The position numbers were made by a program, and so were the translations under genes. From the NCBI GenBank assembly GCA_029215795.1, contig JARDYH010000002.1, positions 58,195,001-58,259,000 of the forward strand: 64,000 bases of DNA, given 5' to 3'. Source of the stretch: Anniella stebbinsi. Its lineage: Eukaryota > Chordata > Lepidosauria > Squamata > Anniellidae. Positions 31,904 through 43,776 of this stretch are shown here, in pieces (positions within the stretch are counted from its first letter, which is position 1; every line of letters starts with the position of its first letter). Below the pieces are notes generated by a model. The model was given only the letters and a program-made list of their open reading frames with translations. It was not told where the DNA came from and made no database searches.

Positions 31904-32216
31904 GGCCAGTATCACACGCGCGGTTTTAAGCACACTCACCGTGACTTTGATCCACTTCTTCAGCACGGGACTTGCATGACATCATCCCCCTCACACTGTT
32001 CTCGCACCCTGAGTGCTCCATTTTTAGTTTCTGTTTCGATTTTAACCCTGAACGGGCAAAATCTGTTTCAGCAAATTCAGGCAAGTTCAACAGGCTGAGC
32101 TGAGGTATCAGAGCAAAACTGACCATGTGTGATTCAAAATGCTAGGTTTACATAGGAAATGGAGGGGGAACCCGCAGAAACAATCCAGGGGGAAAATGGT
32201 ACGTGTGATAAAGCCC
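31904..32216. mobile_element. MITE, TATCACAC family, copy 1, 3-bp TSD TGA
   Basis: Left GGCCAGTATCACACG, right CGTGTGATAAAGCCC, flanked by TGA on both sides (31901-31903, 32217-32219). The interior includes CATGACATCATCCCC, GTTTCGATTTTAACCC and AAATGGAGGGGGAACCC, all found inverted in the copy at 42061. Confidence 0.8.
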
Positions 32217-32276
32217 TGAGTATACGACCTAGTCAGCCACAGGCTCGGTTGTTCCAACATTGGTCACTATTTCCAG

Positions 32277-32416
32277 GGGCAGTTCTACACTGCTGCTTTA
32301 AAGCACTTTAAAGAGGTTTATAACAGTAGTAACAACTGTTTTTGGAATGTGTCCTGGGCCTCAACAGTTGTCAGTACTGTTATAAAGTGCTTTAAAGCAG
32401 CAGTGTAGATCCTGCC
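32277..32416. mobile_element. Palindromic MITE, TTTAAAGC family, copy 1
   Basis: GGGCAGTTCTACACTGCTGC at the left mirrors GCAGCAGTGTAGATCCTGCC at the right. AAAGCACTTTAAAG repeats inside each arm. CAG flanks both sides, consistent with a 3-bp duplication. Confidence 0.78.
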
Positions 32417-32419
32417 CAG

Positions 32420-33490
32420 GAATGTGAAAAATGAACGGATTGAATTTAACTGCATTTTACCTAAATAAAGATGTTCTTGAAATTACATTTAGGTTCTAGG
32501 TCTGCCTGCCTCTCTCTCTGCCTGCCTCTGTAATTCTAATTCACGTCTTAACATTTCCAGACTACACTGCTTCCCCCCTCCAGCTTGGGTCCTTTCCTGA
32601 ATCTGCTTCTGCCTACAACCACACATTCCTCACCCATGGACCCATGCTAGACCTAAAGCTTGGCTTGGATTAGGCATGGACATTGCCTATCTAATTTCAC
32701 TGTATGCTATCTATTTGGATTTTTATTACAGCCTTATTTTAGGTTATCCAAAGTGCATTTAGATAGACCAATTATGGACTTTCAAGTGCAGTGCCAGTTG
32801 CTTCCTGCATCAGTGGGTCATTCCTGTAGAATTTGCTGGAGGAATCGCAAGACTAGATGTATATGTGGTGGTTCATTAACATAGAAATGACATTCAGCTC
32901 TCTTTATCATATATTCATATGACCTGCGCTGTGCTCTTTTTCAGGCAAGATTTGCACTTGAATGAAAACTACTTGGAAAAGTCTGAATTTCTGGCTGTAC
33001 TCTGCCTTCGGTGCTCCTGCCATTCCTCCAACTTGCCCCTAGAGTCAACATATTTGTTTTTCATCTACCCACTGCCTCTCTTCCCCCCCCCCCCCATCCG
33101 ATGTGCCAGCATGAGCTTGACTGGGCTTTGGATTTGGCAGTTCCTCCACCATGACCTCTCTTTCCTTCGCCCTCTTAGGGTTGCTCTGTTAGGGAATGTG
33201 ATGTCCTATAACAGAACAGCAATCTCAACGGAAGACATGGTGGGGCTGCAAACAACAAATGGGTAATAGCAGTACTGATTTTATTGGGAAATCCCTTGGA
33301 GTAGCATGTTGAGAAGCAAGAGGATTTCAGCAATAGCATGTCACTAATTCAGCCAACAATCAGAAAACATTTCAGGCCTTCTTGGGTTTGGAGACTTTAA
33401 ACAGGTTTGAGTGATTAACCTTGGCACCCATGGACACTGGGTTAGGGTTAGGTTGCATATGCGACACCCATTTGGGGTTGTCATATCATA
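32420..33490. other. Unassigned stretch
   Basis: A CTGCCTGC/TCTCTC-rich patch at about 32500-32530 and a 13-C run at about 33086. No gene recognised. Confidence 0.35.
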
Positions 33491-33491
33491 C

Positions 33492-33641
33492 AGGATCTAC
33501 ACTGCTGCTTTAAAGCACTTTAAAGCAGTTTATAACAGTACTGACAACAGTTGGGGCCCAGGACACACTTCAAAAACAGTTGTCACTACTGTTATAAAGC
33601 GCTTTAAAGCGCTTTAAAGTAGCAATGTAGATCTGCCCTAT
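33492..33641. mobile_element. Palindromic MITE, TTTAAAGC family, copy 2
   Basis: AGGATCTACACTGCTGCTTT mirrored by GTAGCAATGTAGATCTGCCC; the centre has ACAACAGTTGGGGCCCAGGA. The right arm carries an extra GCGCTTTAAA repeat. Confidence 0.75.
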
Positions 33642-33659
33642 GAGTTATGTGAGGGTTAA

Positions 33660-33812
33660 ACAATCCTCACATAAACCTGAAACAGACCATGAATTATGGA
33701 ACAGTTAAACAATATGCAAGGCTTGCATATTCAAAAAGGTGGCCACAGGTCCCCTGGCCTCACTGAGGGTTATAACCCATGGTGGACTGTTGTGTTGTGT
33801 GAACAACCCCTT
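33660..33812. mobile_element. Degraded hairpin MITE, GGGTTCACACAACACAA family
   Basis: The right end GGACTGTTGTGTTGTGTGAAC matches the family; the left end is poor. Confidence 0.4.
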
Positions 33813-34129
33813 TATTTCTCCTAATGGTGAAAGTCTGACTATTCATAATGGAACAACAATACATTTTCCCACTTCAATCCCTATTGGTGTTTGCCAAAAT
33901 ATCTGTAGTGCACAACTTACATCTTTCCCTTGTTCTCGACTTTTATTTCACATACGTAGTAAGTAAAACATACAGGACTAAAACAGCTGAGGTGTTTATC
34001 ATGCAGCTGTTAGCATTTCCATCAGTAGCGGCCAAACATGCTCACACCTTAACATGAAGATGTAGTTTGTCTCTAAAAACAACAACCATGAACATCAGGT
34101 GAAAATTATGTTTCTATTTTTGCTGTTGT

Positions 34130-34364
34130 TGCTGTCGTTGAATTTATAAATGCTCCACATCAAAAGATATCAGAGTGGTGTACAACAAATTAAAACACAA
34201 AAGCAAAATGTTATAATAAAAGCACATAGATCAATAAAATAGTGGCTGGAATTTACTCAGTCAGAACATGCTTGTCTGAAAAGAAAAAACAGCAAAAACA
34301 GAGCAATGTCAGTACATGCCTGATTTCGATTGGAAGGGCATCCCATAGGGTGGGAGCCACCATG
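34130..34364 (-). mobile_element. LINE 3' end (minus strand)
   Basis: AATTTATAAATGCTCCACATC at the left, then an A-rich UTR, then TTGGAAGGGCATCCCATAGG. This reads on the minus strand as a tail of the FWNGLP type seen in L2/CR1 elements. Diverged. Confidence 0.5.
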
Positions 34365-34722
34365 TTCAGTGCTAGCTCCAGGTTTTGGATGGCCCTTTGA
34401 CAAGATACACTCAAAGGATTCCCTCCTTGAGTGACTCTAACTTCTCATCACCACTGTGACCAGTTTCTATTGTTCCTCAATCTCTTTTTTCATCATTGCT
34501 ACTACCTGCTTGTTTGACAGGCAGCAAGCCAGTGAACAAGTAGGCAGTGGTGTCTACAGTTCCTCCTTCTCATCACCACCATTTTCTGGGCAAGAATGAG
34601 AGGTGAGTGAACAAGCAGGTTGTAATGGTGAAGAGGAGCAGCAGCTCCAATAGGGTTCTAGTCAATGGGTCCCTGCTGGGTTGCAGCCCTTAGCAGGTGC
34701 CCAACTATGCCTTGTTTTGACC
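34365..34722 (-). repeat. ~360-bp interspersed repeat, inverted partner of 10088
   Basis: CAGTGCTAGCTCCAGGTTTT and GACAGGCAGCAAGCCAGTG match the inverse of 10088-10492. The CTTCTCATCACCAC core is the diverged counterpart of that copy's low-complexity centre. Confidence 0.55.
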
Positions 34723-34897
34723 ATACTGAAGTCCCTACTCTTGTTCCAAGTGGATCTCCATCCCATGTGGCACCACCATAAGTGCCTCTTCAGAAGACCT
34801 CAGTGAATAGGTAGGATAATAAAGGAGAAGGCATCACTTCAAGTATCCTGTCCCAAGTTGTTCAGGGTTTTGACCAGATAATTGCATTTGTGCCTGA

Positions 34898-35842
34898 GGC
34901 TGCCTCTACAAGAGCGATTTAAAGCTCTTTCAAGGCGCATTACCGATTTTCCCTCTACAAGAGCGGAGCGCAAATGAGGAGTACAGGTGCTTTTTATCTC
35001 CTATTATGCACATTTTCGAATTCGCATTAAATAGCGAGTTTTATTTACTGCGGGAGTAAGAGTGTCTTATGTCTGTGTAAACAATTGCTGTTCAAGCGCA
35101 TTAACAATCAGAGTGGTCAGACTGTGGTCGTGATGTCATGCATAGAACTGCCCCTTTGCTGGGAAAACCTCCTACTTTTTCATTTAGTTTTATTTCCTGT
35201 CTCCTCCTGGCAACTTCCTCCTTGTTCTCCGTCTCTTTGGATGGAAGCTCCAGGAAGAGGAGACCCAACGTGAACCGAAAATAAAGTTTCTTTAATGTAC
35301 CTTGATGGAATATTTTTTACATGGAGACATGGGGCCAGATGGAGGTGGTGTCACGAAAAGCAAAGAGGGTAGGAAGGATATGTGGACATGCAGAGGGAGA
35401 GGCAACCCTGACTAAAATAAGTTTTCAAAGGGTGCTGGAGGGGAAACTTATGAGGCACATCCTCATTTACTTCTGAGCAGTTCTGGGGGGGGGAAAACTT
35501 CAGCTGGTGATCAGGCAAAAGGGGAGGGGAAAGAGGTAGTCGAACAGGTTAACCAGGTCATTACTGGCAGGTAACCCAGGTAACCAAAGGCGGGAGATTC
35601 TGGTGGGCAGGGAGAATAAAGGAAGGGAACTTGTTTAGGCAGTTCCTCTGGGACAAAGCGCATTACTTTCAGCAACATTTGCATGTGATTACACTACATA
35701 CACAACTTTTAAATTGCCTTGCATAGAGCCCGTCCTGCGCTTCGATGGCTCTCGTGTGTAGGTATTAGGCATAAACGCGATTGTCAGGAGATGTGCATAA
35801 TAGGAGAATCAGGCATCAAAGCGAACTCTTGTAGAGGGGGCC
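34898..35842. mobile_element. CpG-rich MITE family, long copy 2, 3-bp TSD TGA
   Basis: Ends GGCTGCCTCTACAAGAGC and CTCTTGTAGAGGGGGCC, flanked by TGA on both sides (34895-34897, 35843-35845). The outer ~230 and ~190 bp match copies 1 and 3, many CpGs having decayed. The middle ~560 bp (about 35120-35680) is absent from the other copies. It has no long ORF; it may be a longer family member or hide a nested insertion. Confidence 0.78.
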
Positions 35843-35845
35843 TGA

Positions 35846-36687
35846 GATGGTGCATTGATATGTTTGGTCATTTTACCAATGTGAAATATGGTGGCCACTT
35901 TGGTGAACGGTTTTATATGGGGAATATATTAGAAAGAGTACATGCATCTAGAATAGTGCCATTCAAATGGACTGCTCATATTTATATTTTTCTACTGTGG
36001 CTGATCTGATAGCCCTGCTTCGCTAATTCACAGCCGACATATGGTCCTTTGGAGGCTGCAGCCAAGCCAGCTGGTGTAAGTTAGGATTCTAAATTGTGCC
36101 AATCCTAATGATGCAGCCAAAGACAGCTAATGAATCTGGTGTTTATAACTGGCTGCCTATCCAAATGCTAGTGCACACGAGGATCTGTTCCCAGGAGTGT
36201 ATAAACAGAACAACTTTGCAACAGAATTACATGATAGCTTAGTATTTCCAGATTGAGGCTCATTTCTTCGTACTGTTTTTTAGTTTACTAAAGGCATAAT
36301 GATGACCAATTGGAAAAGAATTTCCTGGCAGCTAAACCTGGGATCCACATCCAAGGCGATGCAGCCATTTCAGATGGTCAATATCTGCCAGGAAATACCT
36401 GACCCCAAGGTCATAGCTGCTGGGAAATGTGTGTGAAGAACAGTGCAACCAGTGTAGGCTGGTAGCTCCGATTCCAGTGGGGCTGTGAATCCATTATGTG
36501 TTTGTGTAACTAGCCAGAACTCTAAAGGAGCTATCCTAGGTGCTAAACCCCATGCCCAAAACAGGTTTAGGAATAACTTTAGGATAACTTCTTTAGAGTT
36601 CTGGCTGGTTCTGACTGAAACCCAGAGTGGATTCCCACCCCCATAAAATTGGAGCCACCAGCCTACGCAGAGTATAACCCTACACAT
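35846..36687. other. Unassigned stretch
   Basis: AGTTCTGGCTGG and AACTAGCCAGAACT (36508-36610) form a loose inverted pair. No family recognised. Confidence 0.35.
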
Positions 36688-36840
36688 TCCTATTCAACAG
36701 TAAGTCCCATTAAGTTCAAAGGGACTTTTTCATATGGAAAGGGATAAAGGGTTGTAACTAACAGAATGAACATACACCTACTTAACTGGAAGTAGCTCCC
36801 ATTGAACTGAATAGGGTGCAATTGTCAGTAGACATGTAAA
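36688..36840 (+). repeat. Short interspersed motif cluster
   Basis: TTCAACAGTAAGTCCCATTAA and GAAGTAGCTCCCATTGAACT are inverted and direct copies of the AAGTCCCATTGAA motif found at several places in the window. Confidence 0.45.
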
Positions 36841-38330
36841 GAGGTGTGCTGTAAATTGATTACAAATGAGATTCCTGAGCCTAATGCTAGTGGTTAATCA
36901 TCTTCTGAAATGTATCACTTAGTAAATTGGGTTTTCTGTATCAGGCCCACAAAATAGGCCCCATCCAGATTTCGTACTTTTTAAAGCCCATTTCTCCTTA
37001 AACTTTAATCGAGTACATTTCAATTAACTGTTAAATCAGCATTAAAAGCCAGTGGAGGTTATTTAGAAGCTAAAGTTCCTCTACGTGAATGGTCTGAGAA
37101 ACAACGTGAGATGACGGCCATCATAACTTATCTAGGAAGGCTTGCAAATACTCTTTTTAATTAAAACCCTTAATTTGAAATACTTTTTATAGCTTACACC
37201 TGTGGAGCTGTGCTGTAGAGCTTATTGCATTGTAGATTCTTGTGCTAAGCCAAACAAGCTCAATTATTCTTTAGAAGTGAAACATAAAGCCAAACTAAAA
37301 AGAGTGGCTAACCGCAGATTCATGAGTCAAACGTCCTCACAAATCACCAGGGAAGACTGGCAGGACAGAACTGCTATAAAACACTGAAAGATGATTGAAT
37401 GCAATATTTAATAAATCTTTCCCTTGTCTGTCTTCCTAGTTCAATGAAGACTTGTATCCTATTATGCTATGAGAGCCAAGAGGTCTAATTGGAACCAATG
37501 GACCAACCTTCAGAGACCTTAATTAAAAAACAACAACAACATGCTGTTGAGCATAATGAAAATTGTGCACTATTAACAGCAGTACAATTTAACAGCATTC
37601 TTGTCAACGTGTGCCTTGATTTGCAAAATAGTCCCCGTCTCTGTTTTTGCATTGATTGGCAATTGAATGTGACCGCCCTGAGTGATGGCTGCTCCAAGTC
37701 ACTGCCTTTAATCATGCACAACGCCCACTGCATTCAATAAGATTTTTTGAAATTAAAGTCTGCAGAAAGAGATTACCTTTAATCGACACATGACATATCA
37801 TGTGGATGAACCTTGATATTGTGCAGATGTAGCAAAAAGAAAGGGAGACATATCTGTATAAACTGCATGGAACATCATTCTCTATCGGTTATGTCCAGCA
37901 GAGTCATACGAATTGATCACATGAACCAAACCTGTACTAGAAGGATTTTACTGTTTTGATCTTCAGTTGACCTTTAAAATAATTAATTGGCAAAAATGAT
38001 CATGCAATGCTTGATGGATAGTCTCTCTTGCTTATTATGAAGCAAGTGAAGTGAAACTGTTTCCAGCACCATATGTAGCTTTTATTTTAATCATACTTGA
38101 CTCCGCTCCTGTGTATGTCATTTATTATATGGAAAAAATGGTGTACATGCATGAGAGGGTAACAGATCACTTGTTTGTAAGGTGTAACAAGATATGGGGA
38201 GGGGATGACACAACAGATTTGGAGAACTGACTACATAGGACACTGGAAATTCATACCTTCATGGTGCTGATGGGTTGTAGACCCACTGAAATAAATGGGA
38301 GTTAAATTTGAATATTGACCATGCTTCTAC
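36841..38330. other. Repeat-free AT-rich stretch, possible conserved non-coding element
   Basis: The cleanest repeat-free part of the window. It carries several homeodomain-type cores: TTTTTAATTAAAACCC near 37154, CCTTAATTAAAAAAC near 37519 and TTTAATTTGAAAT-like words. ORFs such as 37489-37740 are short and unrelated to anything I know. Regulatory function is an inference only. Confidence 0.35.
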
Positions 38331-38375
38331 TCCACCTAGAAACATCAATGAGTATACTTTTTTTTTTAAAAAAAG

Positions 38376-38555
38376 GAACATCGGAAGATGCTTTAGACTA
38401 CTGTTCCATCTAGCCTAGAATTGTTCACACTGATTGGCAGTGTCCCTCCAAAATTTCAGGCAGGAGATTTTCCAGCCCTACCTGGAGATGTCAGGGATTG
38501 AACCTGGGACCTTCTGCATGCCAATCATGTGCTCTACTACTCAGCTACAGTCCTT
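38376..38555 (-). mobile_element. Alanine-tRNA-like SINE (minus strand)
   Basis: The minus-strand head has GTAGCTGAGTAGTAGAGCAC (box A) and CAGGTTCAATCCC (box B), then CTGCCAATCAGTG and ATGGAACAGTAGTCTAAAG. It is complete to near its 3' end and diverged. Confidence 0.82.
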
Positions 38556-38832
38556 TGTCTGTAGTACTTTATACATCTCCTATATGTCAGGTTCCTGACC
38601 GACCCAAGGTCAGTGGAGACCATTTTGGAGAACGATAATTTTGATTCCTCAGCACTCCTCACTCCCGCACAAGACACAGAGCAACCTGAGGAGTCAAGGT
38701 ACAGGGATGCCTCACCTAAGGTTCCAAAGAACTCTTTTGACTTCAGCCTTCCTGTGGTTTCTGACTTCCCTCCCAAATTCCATGGCTCATCAGAACACAG
38801 GTGGTGACAGACCAAGTGGGACGCTCAGAGTC
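38556..38832. other. Possible LTR-retroelement-derived stretch
   Basis: TGTCAGGTTCCTGACC at 38585 and the text around the MITE at 38836, continuing to about 39340, might be an LTR or gag remnant. I could not confirm ends or a protein. Confidence 0.2.
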
Positions 38833-38835
38833 ATT

Positions 38836-39051
38836 GGCCTGTTTTGGATGACACAATAATCAACGGAAGGGGGGGGAACAATCATCCGTTGTGTTGCTGA
38901 TCGGCAGTATTCAGACAACATTTTAGGCAACAGAGGGGGGAAGAGGCAACGTATAGAAAGTTATTAGCAACATTTGGACAACATGATAATCAATACAATT
39001 GACGATTGTTTCCCCCCTCCCCATTGATTATCATGTTGTCCGAATGCTGCC
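38836..39051. mobile_element. MITE, GGCTGAATTCGGAC family, copy C, 3-bp TSD ATT
   Basis: 216 bp; left GGCCTGTTTTGGATGACAC, right GTTGTCCGAATGCTGCC. ATT on both sides (38833-38835, 39052-39054). The right third, from CAACATTTGGACAACATG, is a separate hairpin as in copies A and D. Confidence 0.8.
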
Positions 39052-39054
39052 ATT

Positions 39055-40551
39055 GTCGAAATGCCTGCATGGCTGCCAGGAGACCCTTTCACACAGGGTT
39101 TACTCATGAGGAAGGGTCTACTTGGGCATAATGGAGTACTCATGAGGAGGAAGACCCAGCTGTAGCCCCTGAAGAAGCAGGCCCAACTGTAACTGGTGAA
39201 TCAGGGATAGCCAGTACATAAGCCCCCAGTCTTTTCCCAGATGTTTGTCTTGTTAATAGTTCTCACTGAGCTGCTTGCTCCAGCTGTGAGCTCCAGACAC
39301 CATGTTGTTTTGCTACACCCACATAGCTCCTACATTCCTGTTTCGTTCATAGCCTGGAGAAACTAAACCTGCAGCAGCCAGGGACTTGCAGCCCACATTC
39401 CCTTTCAGCTTTTCCAGGAATGATTCATACAATAATGGCGTGGAGAGGCTGGATTGCCTGTTGCGTTGGCCATGTTTGAATAACAGAGGGAAGGGAATTG
39501 TGGGAGAAATTCCAATATTAGCAGGGCTGGACTGCCACAGTCCCTTCCCACATACTTTGCCTACTCCATTTGATTCTCTTAATCAAACGTTACTAGAGGA
39601 GCATTGTGGGGAGAGGGCAATTCAGTTCTGTATGTGTCACAGCATAGGAGCAAGCAATCTGTTTTGCAGTGGATGCGTTGTGTGAGCTGGGCCTACTCAG
39701 ATAGGAATATACATATATGCATAAGCACTGATTTATATACCAAATGTTCTTGGAGTGGGGGGTGGGAATTCATGCAAGCCCCAGGCTTGCTCTACTGCCT
39801 CCTGCTTCTAGAACATGTGTGTGAATCGGACTTTGGTTTAAAAACAATGATTCAGTTTAGGAATGTTTCTAACATGTAGATTTTCTAGGCTTGTTTTATT
39901 TCCAATATTCTGCTTTGGCTCTCTCCCATAACTCAAAAGGGTGGCATTCTGACCAGATGATCAAAAGCACAGCATGACGGAAAGATCAATTTAATTAGCA
40001 TCACTTTAATTCACAAAATAGCAAATGTCCATAATCTATTAGGACTATGTAATGAAGCAAGCAATTCCCTCTGTGTTGAAAAGAGACAGGAAATGGTGGA
40101 GGGAGGTCTTGGAGAGAAAAGTGCCTCAAGTGACTGGTTTCTTTGCTAATACAGATGGCTAAACTAGAGCTCAGAGAGCAATGTGAAGGACACCACAGGG
40201 TTTATAGGTGGTGTCATCTTCAACCTGATATTGTGATAAGTTCTGGGACCCAAAGCAGGATGGACACCAGATCAGAATCAAGTGAGTCAGTTCAGGGATA
40301 GGGAAATGCTAGTTCCAGATAGATTTTAAAGCAAGAAAACTCAGCAAGCAGGATGTCTAGAACCTCTTAGGAGAGAAACTGGCATCCAGGAGCCTGTGTA
40401 GATGGGAGTTCATGTAATAATAGGAAGCTATGTAACTTGGCCAAACCTAATGCAGTTTGATAACTCTATTGTAGTGCACCTTTATCTTCAGGTAGGGTTA
40501 AGAAAGACCCCCCCTATCTTAATCCTTGAACAACCACTGCCAGTCAGTTTA
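39055..40551. other. Unassigned stretch
   Basis: 39940-40100 has TCAATTTAATTAGCATC and CTTTAATTCAC cores in otherwise repeat-free sequence. Nothing else recognised. Confidence 0.35.
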
Positions 40552-40624
40552 GACCAGTCTTCCCCAACCTCTTGCCTTCCATCAGCCCTTGCCAGAATCC
40601 TGGGAGTTGTAGTCCAAGGAAGGA
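40552..40624. mobile_element. Half palindromic MITE (CTTCCCCACCTGGTG family)
   Basis: CAGTCTTCCCCAACCTC and CTGGGAGTTGTAGTCCAAGG match the family; the right arm is truncated. Confidence 0.6.
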
Positions 40625-40630
40625 TGGTGT

Positions 40631-40690
40631 AGACAATACTGAGTTAGATGGACCAATGGACTGACATGGTATAAAGCAGCTTCTGATGAT
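40631..40690 (+). mobile_element. Alanine-tRNA-like SINE, 3' end
   Basis: GACAATACTGAGTTAGATGG, then ACCAATGGACTGACATGG and AAAGCAGCTTC, are the known end blocks of the SINE whose heads lie at 27436 and 38376. Confidence 0.7.
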
Positions 40691-42057
40691 ATACAGAAAG
40701 TTAGGAGGATAAACATTTTCCTCCTATGCCAGGCAAAATTTCACGTGCTTAATTCCTGTGTGTCCAGCTGTGGTTAAAGGCATCGGAGCATGGCCAATGC
40801 AAAACAATGACAACAGCATATGGCAGCCCTAGATTTTTCTGAGCCTGTTTCAGAATGCCGATATTGGTGTATAAAGCCTGTCACAGGGCCTTGCATATCT
40901 TGCCCCTGCTTCAAGATCACAGCTGAGTGTCTGCTCAGAGACCCGTCAATGAAAAAGGTGAAAACAGGATCAGCTTTCCAGCAGGGGCCCCAAGGGCAGA
41001 GAGCACGGTCCCAACTTCAGGTCACCACACTTTCTGCTGTCATTTAGAAAGAAATACACACACTTCATTATATTTCTTAATGATTTCTGATTGATGGTAC
41101 TTTCCCTGTTGCAGTTCAGGAATTTTATTGTGTTGGGTTCGCGAATATATTTTATAAGTTGCTTTGAATGGAGAGATATGGTCACATTTTTTTTCCAAAA
41201 AAAGGAAAAAATAATGAATATAAATTATAAATAAAACAAGCAAACTTGCATTTCTGAAACCTCCCTTGCAAAGCAATCTTAACCTCCATATCTACTGATT
41301 TGGAGGGGCTTAGAATGGGGTACAGATGAGTCCCTGCCAGCACAGAAAAGCTCCACCGAAAGCGGAGGGGGGGGGCACATCAACTCCAGAAATCCCAGTT
41401 ATGCCTGCGGTAAGCTCCATGTAAGTAAATCTACTGCCATTGTTGTTTCCATTGGTGATAGTCCCTGCAAGGAGGCATTCTGGGGGTGGGTCAGAGGTAG
41501 CATTAACTCCAATGGATCCCAAGCTGTTTTGTTCTCCTCAGAGCACCAGGATCAGGCTCCAAAACCAATGGAAGAACTGGGGGGAAAATGACCACTGGAA
41601 AAAGGAAGGAAAAACCCACCCCCTCCACCTCCCACCCTGGCTGGAACAAGCTGGTCATGCTTTGGAATTGGTGGGTCATCACCACTTACTTAGCATTGCT
41701 CAGTGGGGCTTACTTCTGAGTAGGCAGTTTTAAGATTGTGCTGTTATTCTTTCAAACATGTTGTCATAATGATAGAGTCATTCAGGTTTCTACCAAGCAC
41801 CAGTTGACCTATTCCTTTCTAGTATCATCAAGAGGGCCAAGAACAGACTGGCATGCTGAATTACCCTTTCACAAATACCTTTTTATAACTATCCTCACAC
41901 CCACCCACTGCATATAGTGTATAGTATACAGGCCATCTGCTGTTCAATAGAACTCTTTAACCCATTAAAAAAGGCTTGCTATCTAGAAATGAAAGCTACC
42001 TTCAAGCATAAAGCAACAAAGAACAGTAAACCAAATATAAAGCATACAATGTATTTA
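40691..42057. other. Mostly unassigned stretch
   Basis: 41690-41738 carries the GGGGCTTACTTCTGAGTAGG motif. No gene recognised. Confidence 0.35.
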
Positions 42058-42060
42058 ACA

Positions 42061-42360
42061 GGGCTTTATCACACCTACTATTTTTCCCCTGGGTTGCTTC
42101 TGCAGATTCCCCCTCCATCTCCTATTTGAGTCTAGTGTTTTGAATCACACTTGGTCGGTATTGCTGCAATACCTCAGCTTGGTCTGTTGAACTTTGCCTG
42201 TTTCGGACTTTGCCCGTTCAAGGAGAAATCGAAGCAGAAACTAAAAACTGCGACCTCAGGGTGGGAGAGCAGATGGGGATGATGTCATGCCAGTCTAGCG
42301 CTGAAGGAGTGGAGTAAAGTCGTGGAGGGTGTGCTTAAAGCTGCCCATGTGATAACAACC
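42061..42360. mobile_element. MITE, TATCACAC family, copy 2, 3-bp TSD ACA
   Basis: Left GGGCTTTATCACACC, right ATGTGATAACAACC, flanked by ACA on both sides (42058-42060, 42361-42363). Inverted relative to copy 1, with shared GGGGATGATGTCATG. Confidence 0.8.
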
Positions 42361-42363
42361 ACA

Positions 42364-43354
42364 GTCTCTAATTTCTTTTCCTAACATCAGCCATTGCAAC
42401 TGGAGATATGATTTTCCAGCCTGGTTGGAGGAATAAAAAGTGTTGCAACCAGGATAATACATACCTCTTGCTGGTACAATCAGTGACTACTTCCCCTGTA
42501 AGTAAATAAGTTCGAAAGAATCTTTGGCAGTCGGTGATTTTTGAACACCCCTAACAAAATGGGAGCATCTACAGGGCCAAATAACACAAGTGGCTATTTG
42601 CTGTATAGCTCTTCAAAATGTGAATAACCGTTGTAAATTAGATGGTTTATGTAGTTACTTAATTTTTGTATCAACATTACGGATGCCTTATCCAGGCGCT
42701 GGGCAGCCTCATACACACACACAATTTGTAACAAAGCGCAGCAATCACACACGGAATTGGCAAGCCCTACCCAGTGTGAAAAAAGCAGCCAGCACTAATG
42801 CACATAACAAAATGTCCACATAACTCTTACGGAAAAAATACCCTGCCAACTCTAATAAAAAGGTCTTTTCACAGGGAGGCCACAAGTGGTGACAAATCTG
42901 AGCAATTCCAAAAGAAGGGAGAGGCTTGTGCTGTAAGTTCTGAAGTCAAATGTCTTCCCAGCAAACAGCTGAGAAAAATGTCTCCACTCTCAGAAAACAG
43001 TAATTATTCAGCAATCATACAGCATTTTGCATCCAAAGATTTTTCTAAACATTTGAAGAAAGAGAACATCCAAAAAGCATCGCTCCCATCCTGCAATTCA
43101 GGACAGGCTTGTGTGTGTGTTCACTTTAAAGCAGATAATGCAAGGATAAGTGCTTTGGGTGTGTAAATTTGGAGTTACAGCATATTTCACTTCCACATAG
43201 CCTCTACAAATACAGCTACTGTGTTCCCTTGGTTGCCATTCCATGTGCGGATATGTATGAACATTTGCACCCGAGCCATGCAGTGGTCCATCCATCCTAG
43301 CGCTGGGACTTTCTCAGCAGATGCCAATCTTGCCCAGCCATGCTATTGGAGATT
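42364..43354. other. Unassigned stretch
   Basis: No recognised feature. Frames such as 42798-43166 have no family resemblance. Confidence 0.35.
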
Positions 43355-43697
43355 GCTTTAATTCTGGGGGCCAAAATTCAGCCCACTTGGGGTCCCAATC
43401 CAGCCCTCTGGGGTTTCCCAGATGGCCACATTCCCTTCCACTGGTGCCATGCCTTTCCTCACACCACCAGTTCTTGGTGGTTTGGCAGCTTTTGTGCAGT
43501 TTTGCCCCAACCTAAAAAGCTGGAATGCCTTTCCTGGGGTTTAGTTACTGGCACTAAGAACTTTAGACTACAATGTGTTGGCATTTTGGTCCCACCCCTT
43601 TTGTCTTTGGCCCCACCCACCACTGGAATGTGCCCCCCCAGAGCTTCTCTGAAATGGAACTCAACCCTCAGGCTGAAAGAGGTTCAGTGCCCCTTTT
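43355..43697. mobile_element. hAT-like MITE, GGGGAACC family, end-truncated copy
   Basis: TTGGCCCCACCCACCACTGG, GAGCTTCTCTGAAATGGAA and GGCTGAAAGAGG match 28899 and 55370. Terminal repeats are worn. Confidence 0.65.
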
Positions 43698-43719
43698 TGA
43701 ACTGACGATGGAGAGACGG

Positions 43720-43776
43720 AGCCTGGGAATTTCTGCATGTAAAGCATGTCTCCTGCCAGTGAGTTCTCTGACCCCT
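43720..43776 (-). mobile_element. Alanine-tRNA-like SINE, head fragment
   Basis: Minus strand: ACATGCTTTACATGCAGAAA then TTCCCAGGCTC, the anticodon-arm to box B part. About 57 bp. Confidence 0.6.

Noticed and set aside
38376..38555. tRNA-Ala gene on the minus strand
   Set aside because: The head is tRNA-like but continues into the SINE body, with unpaired stems.
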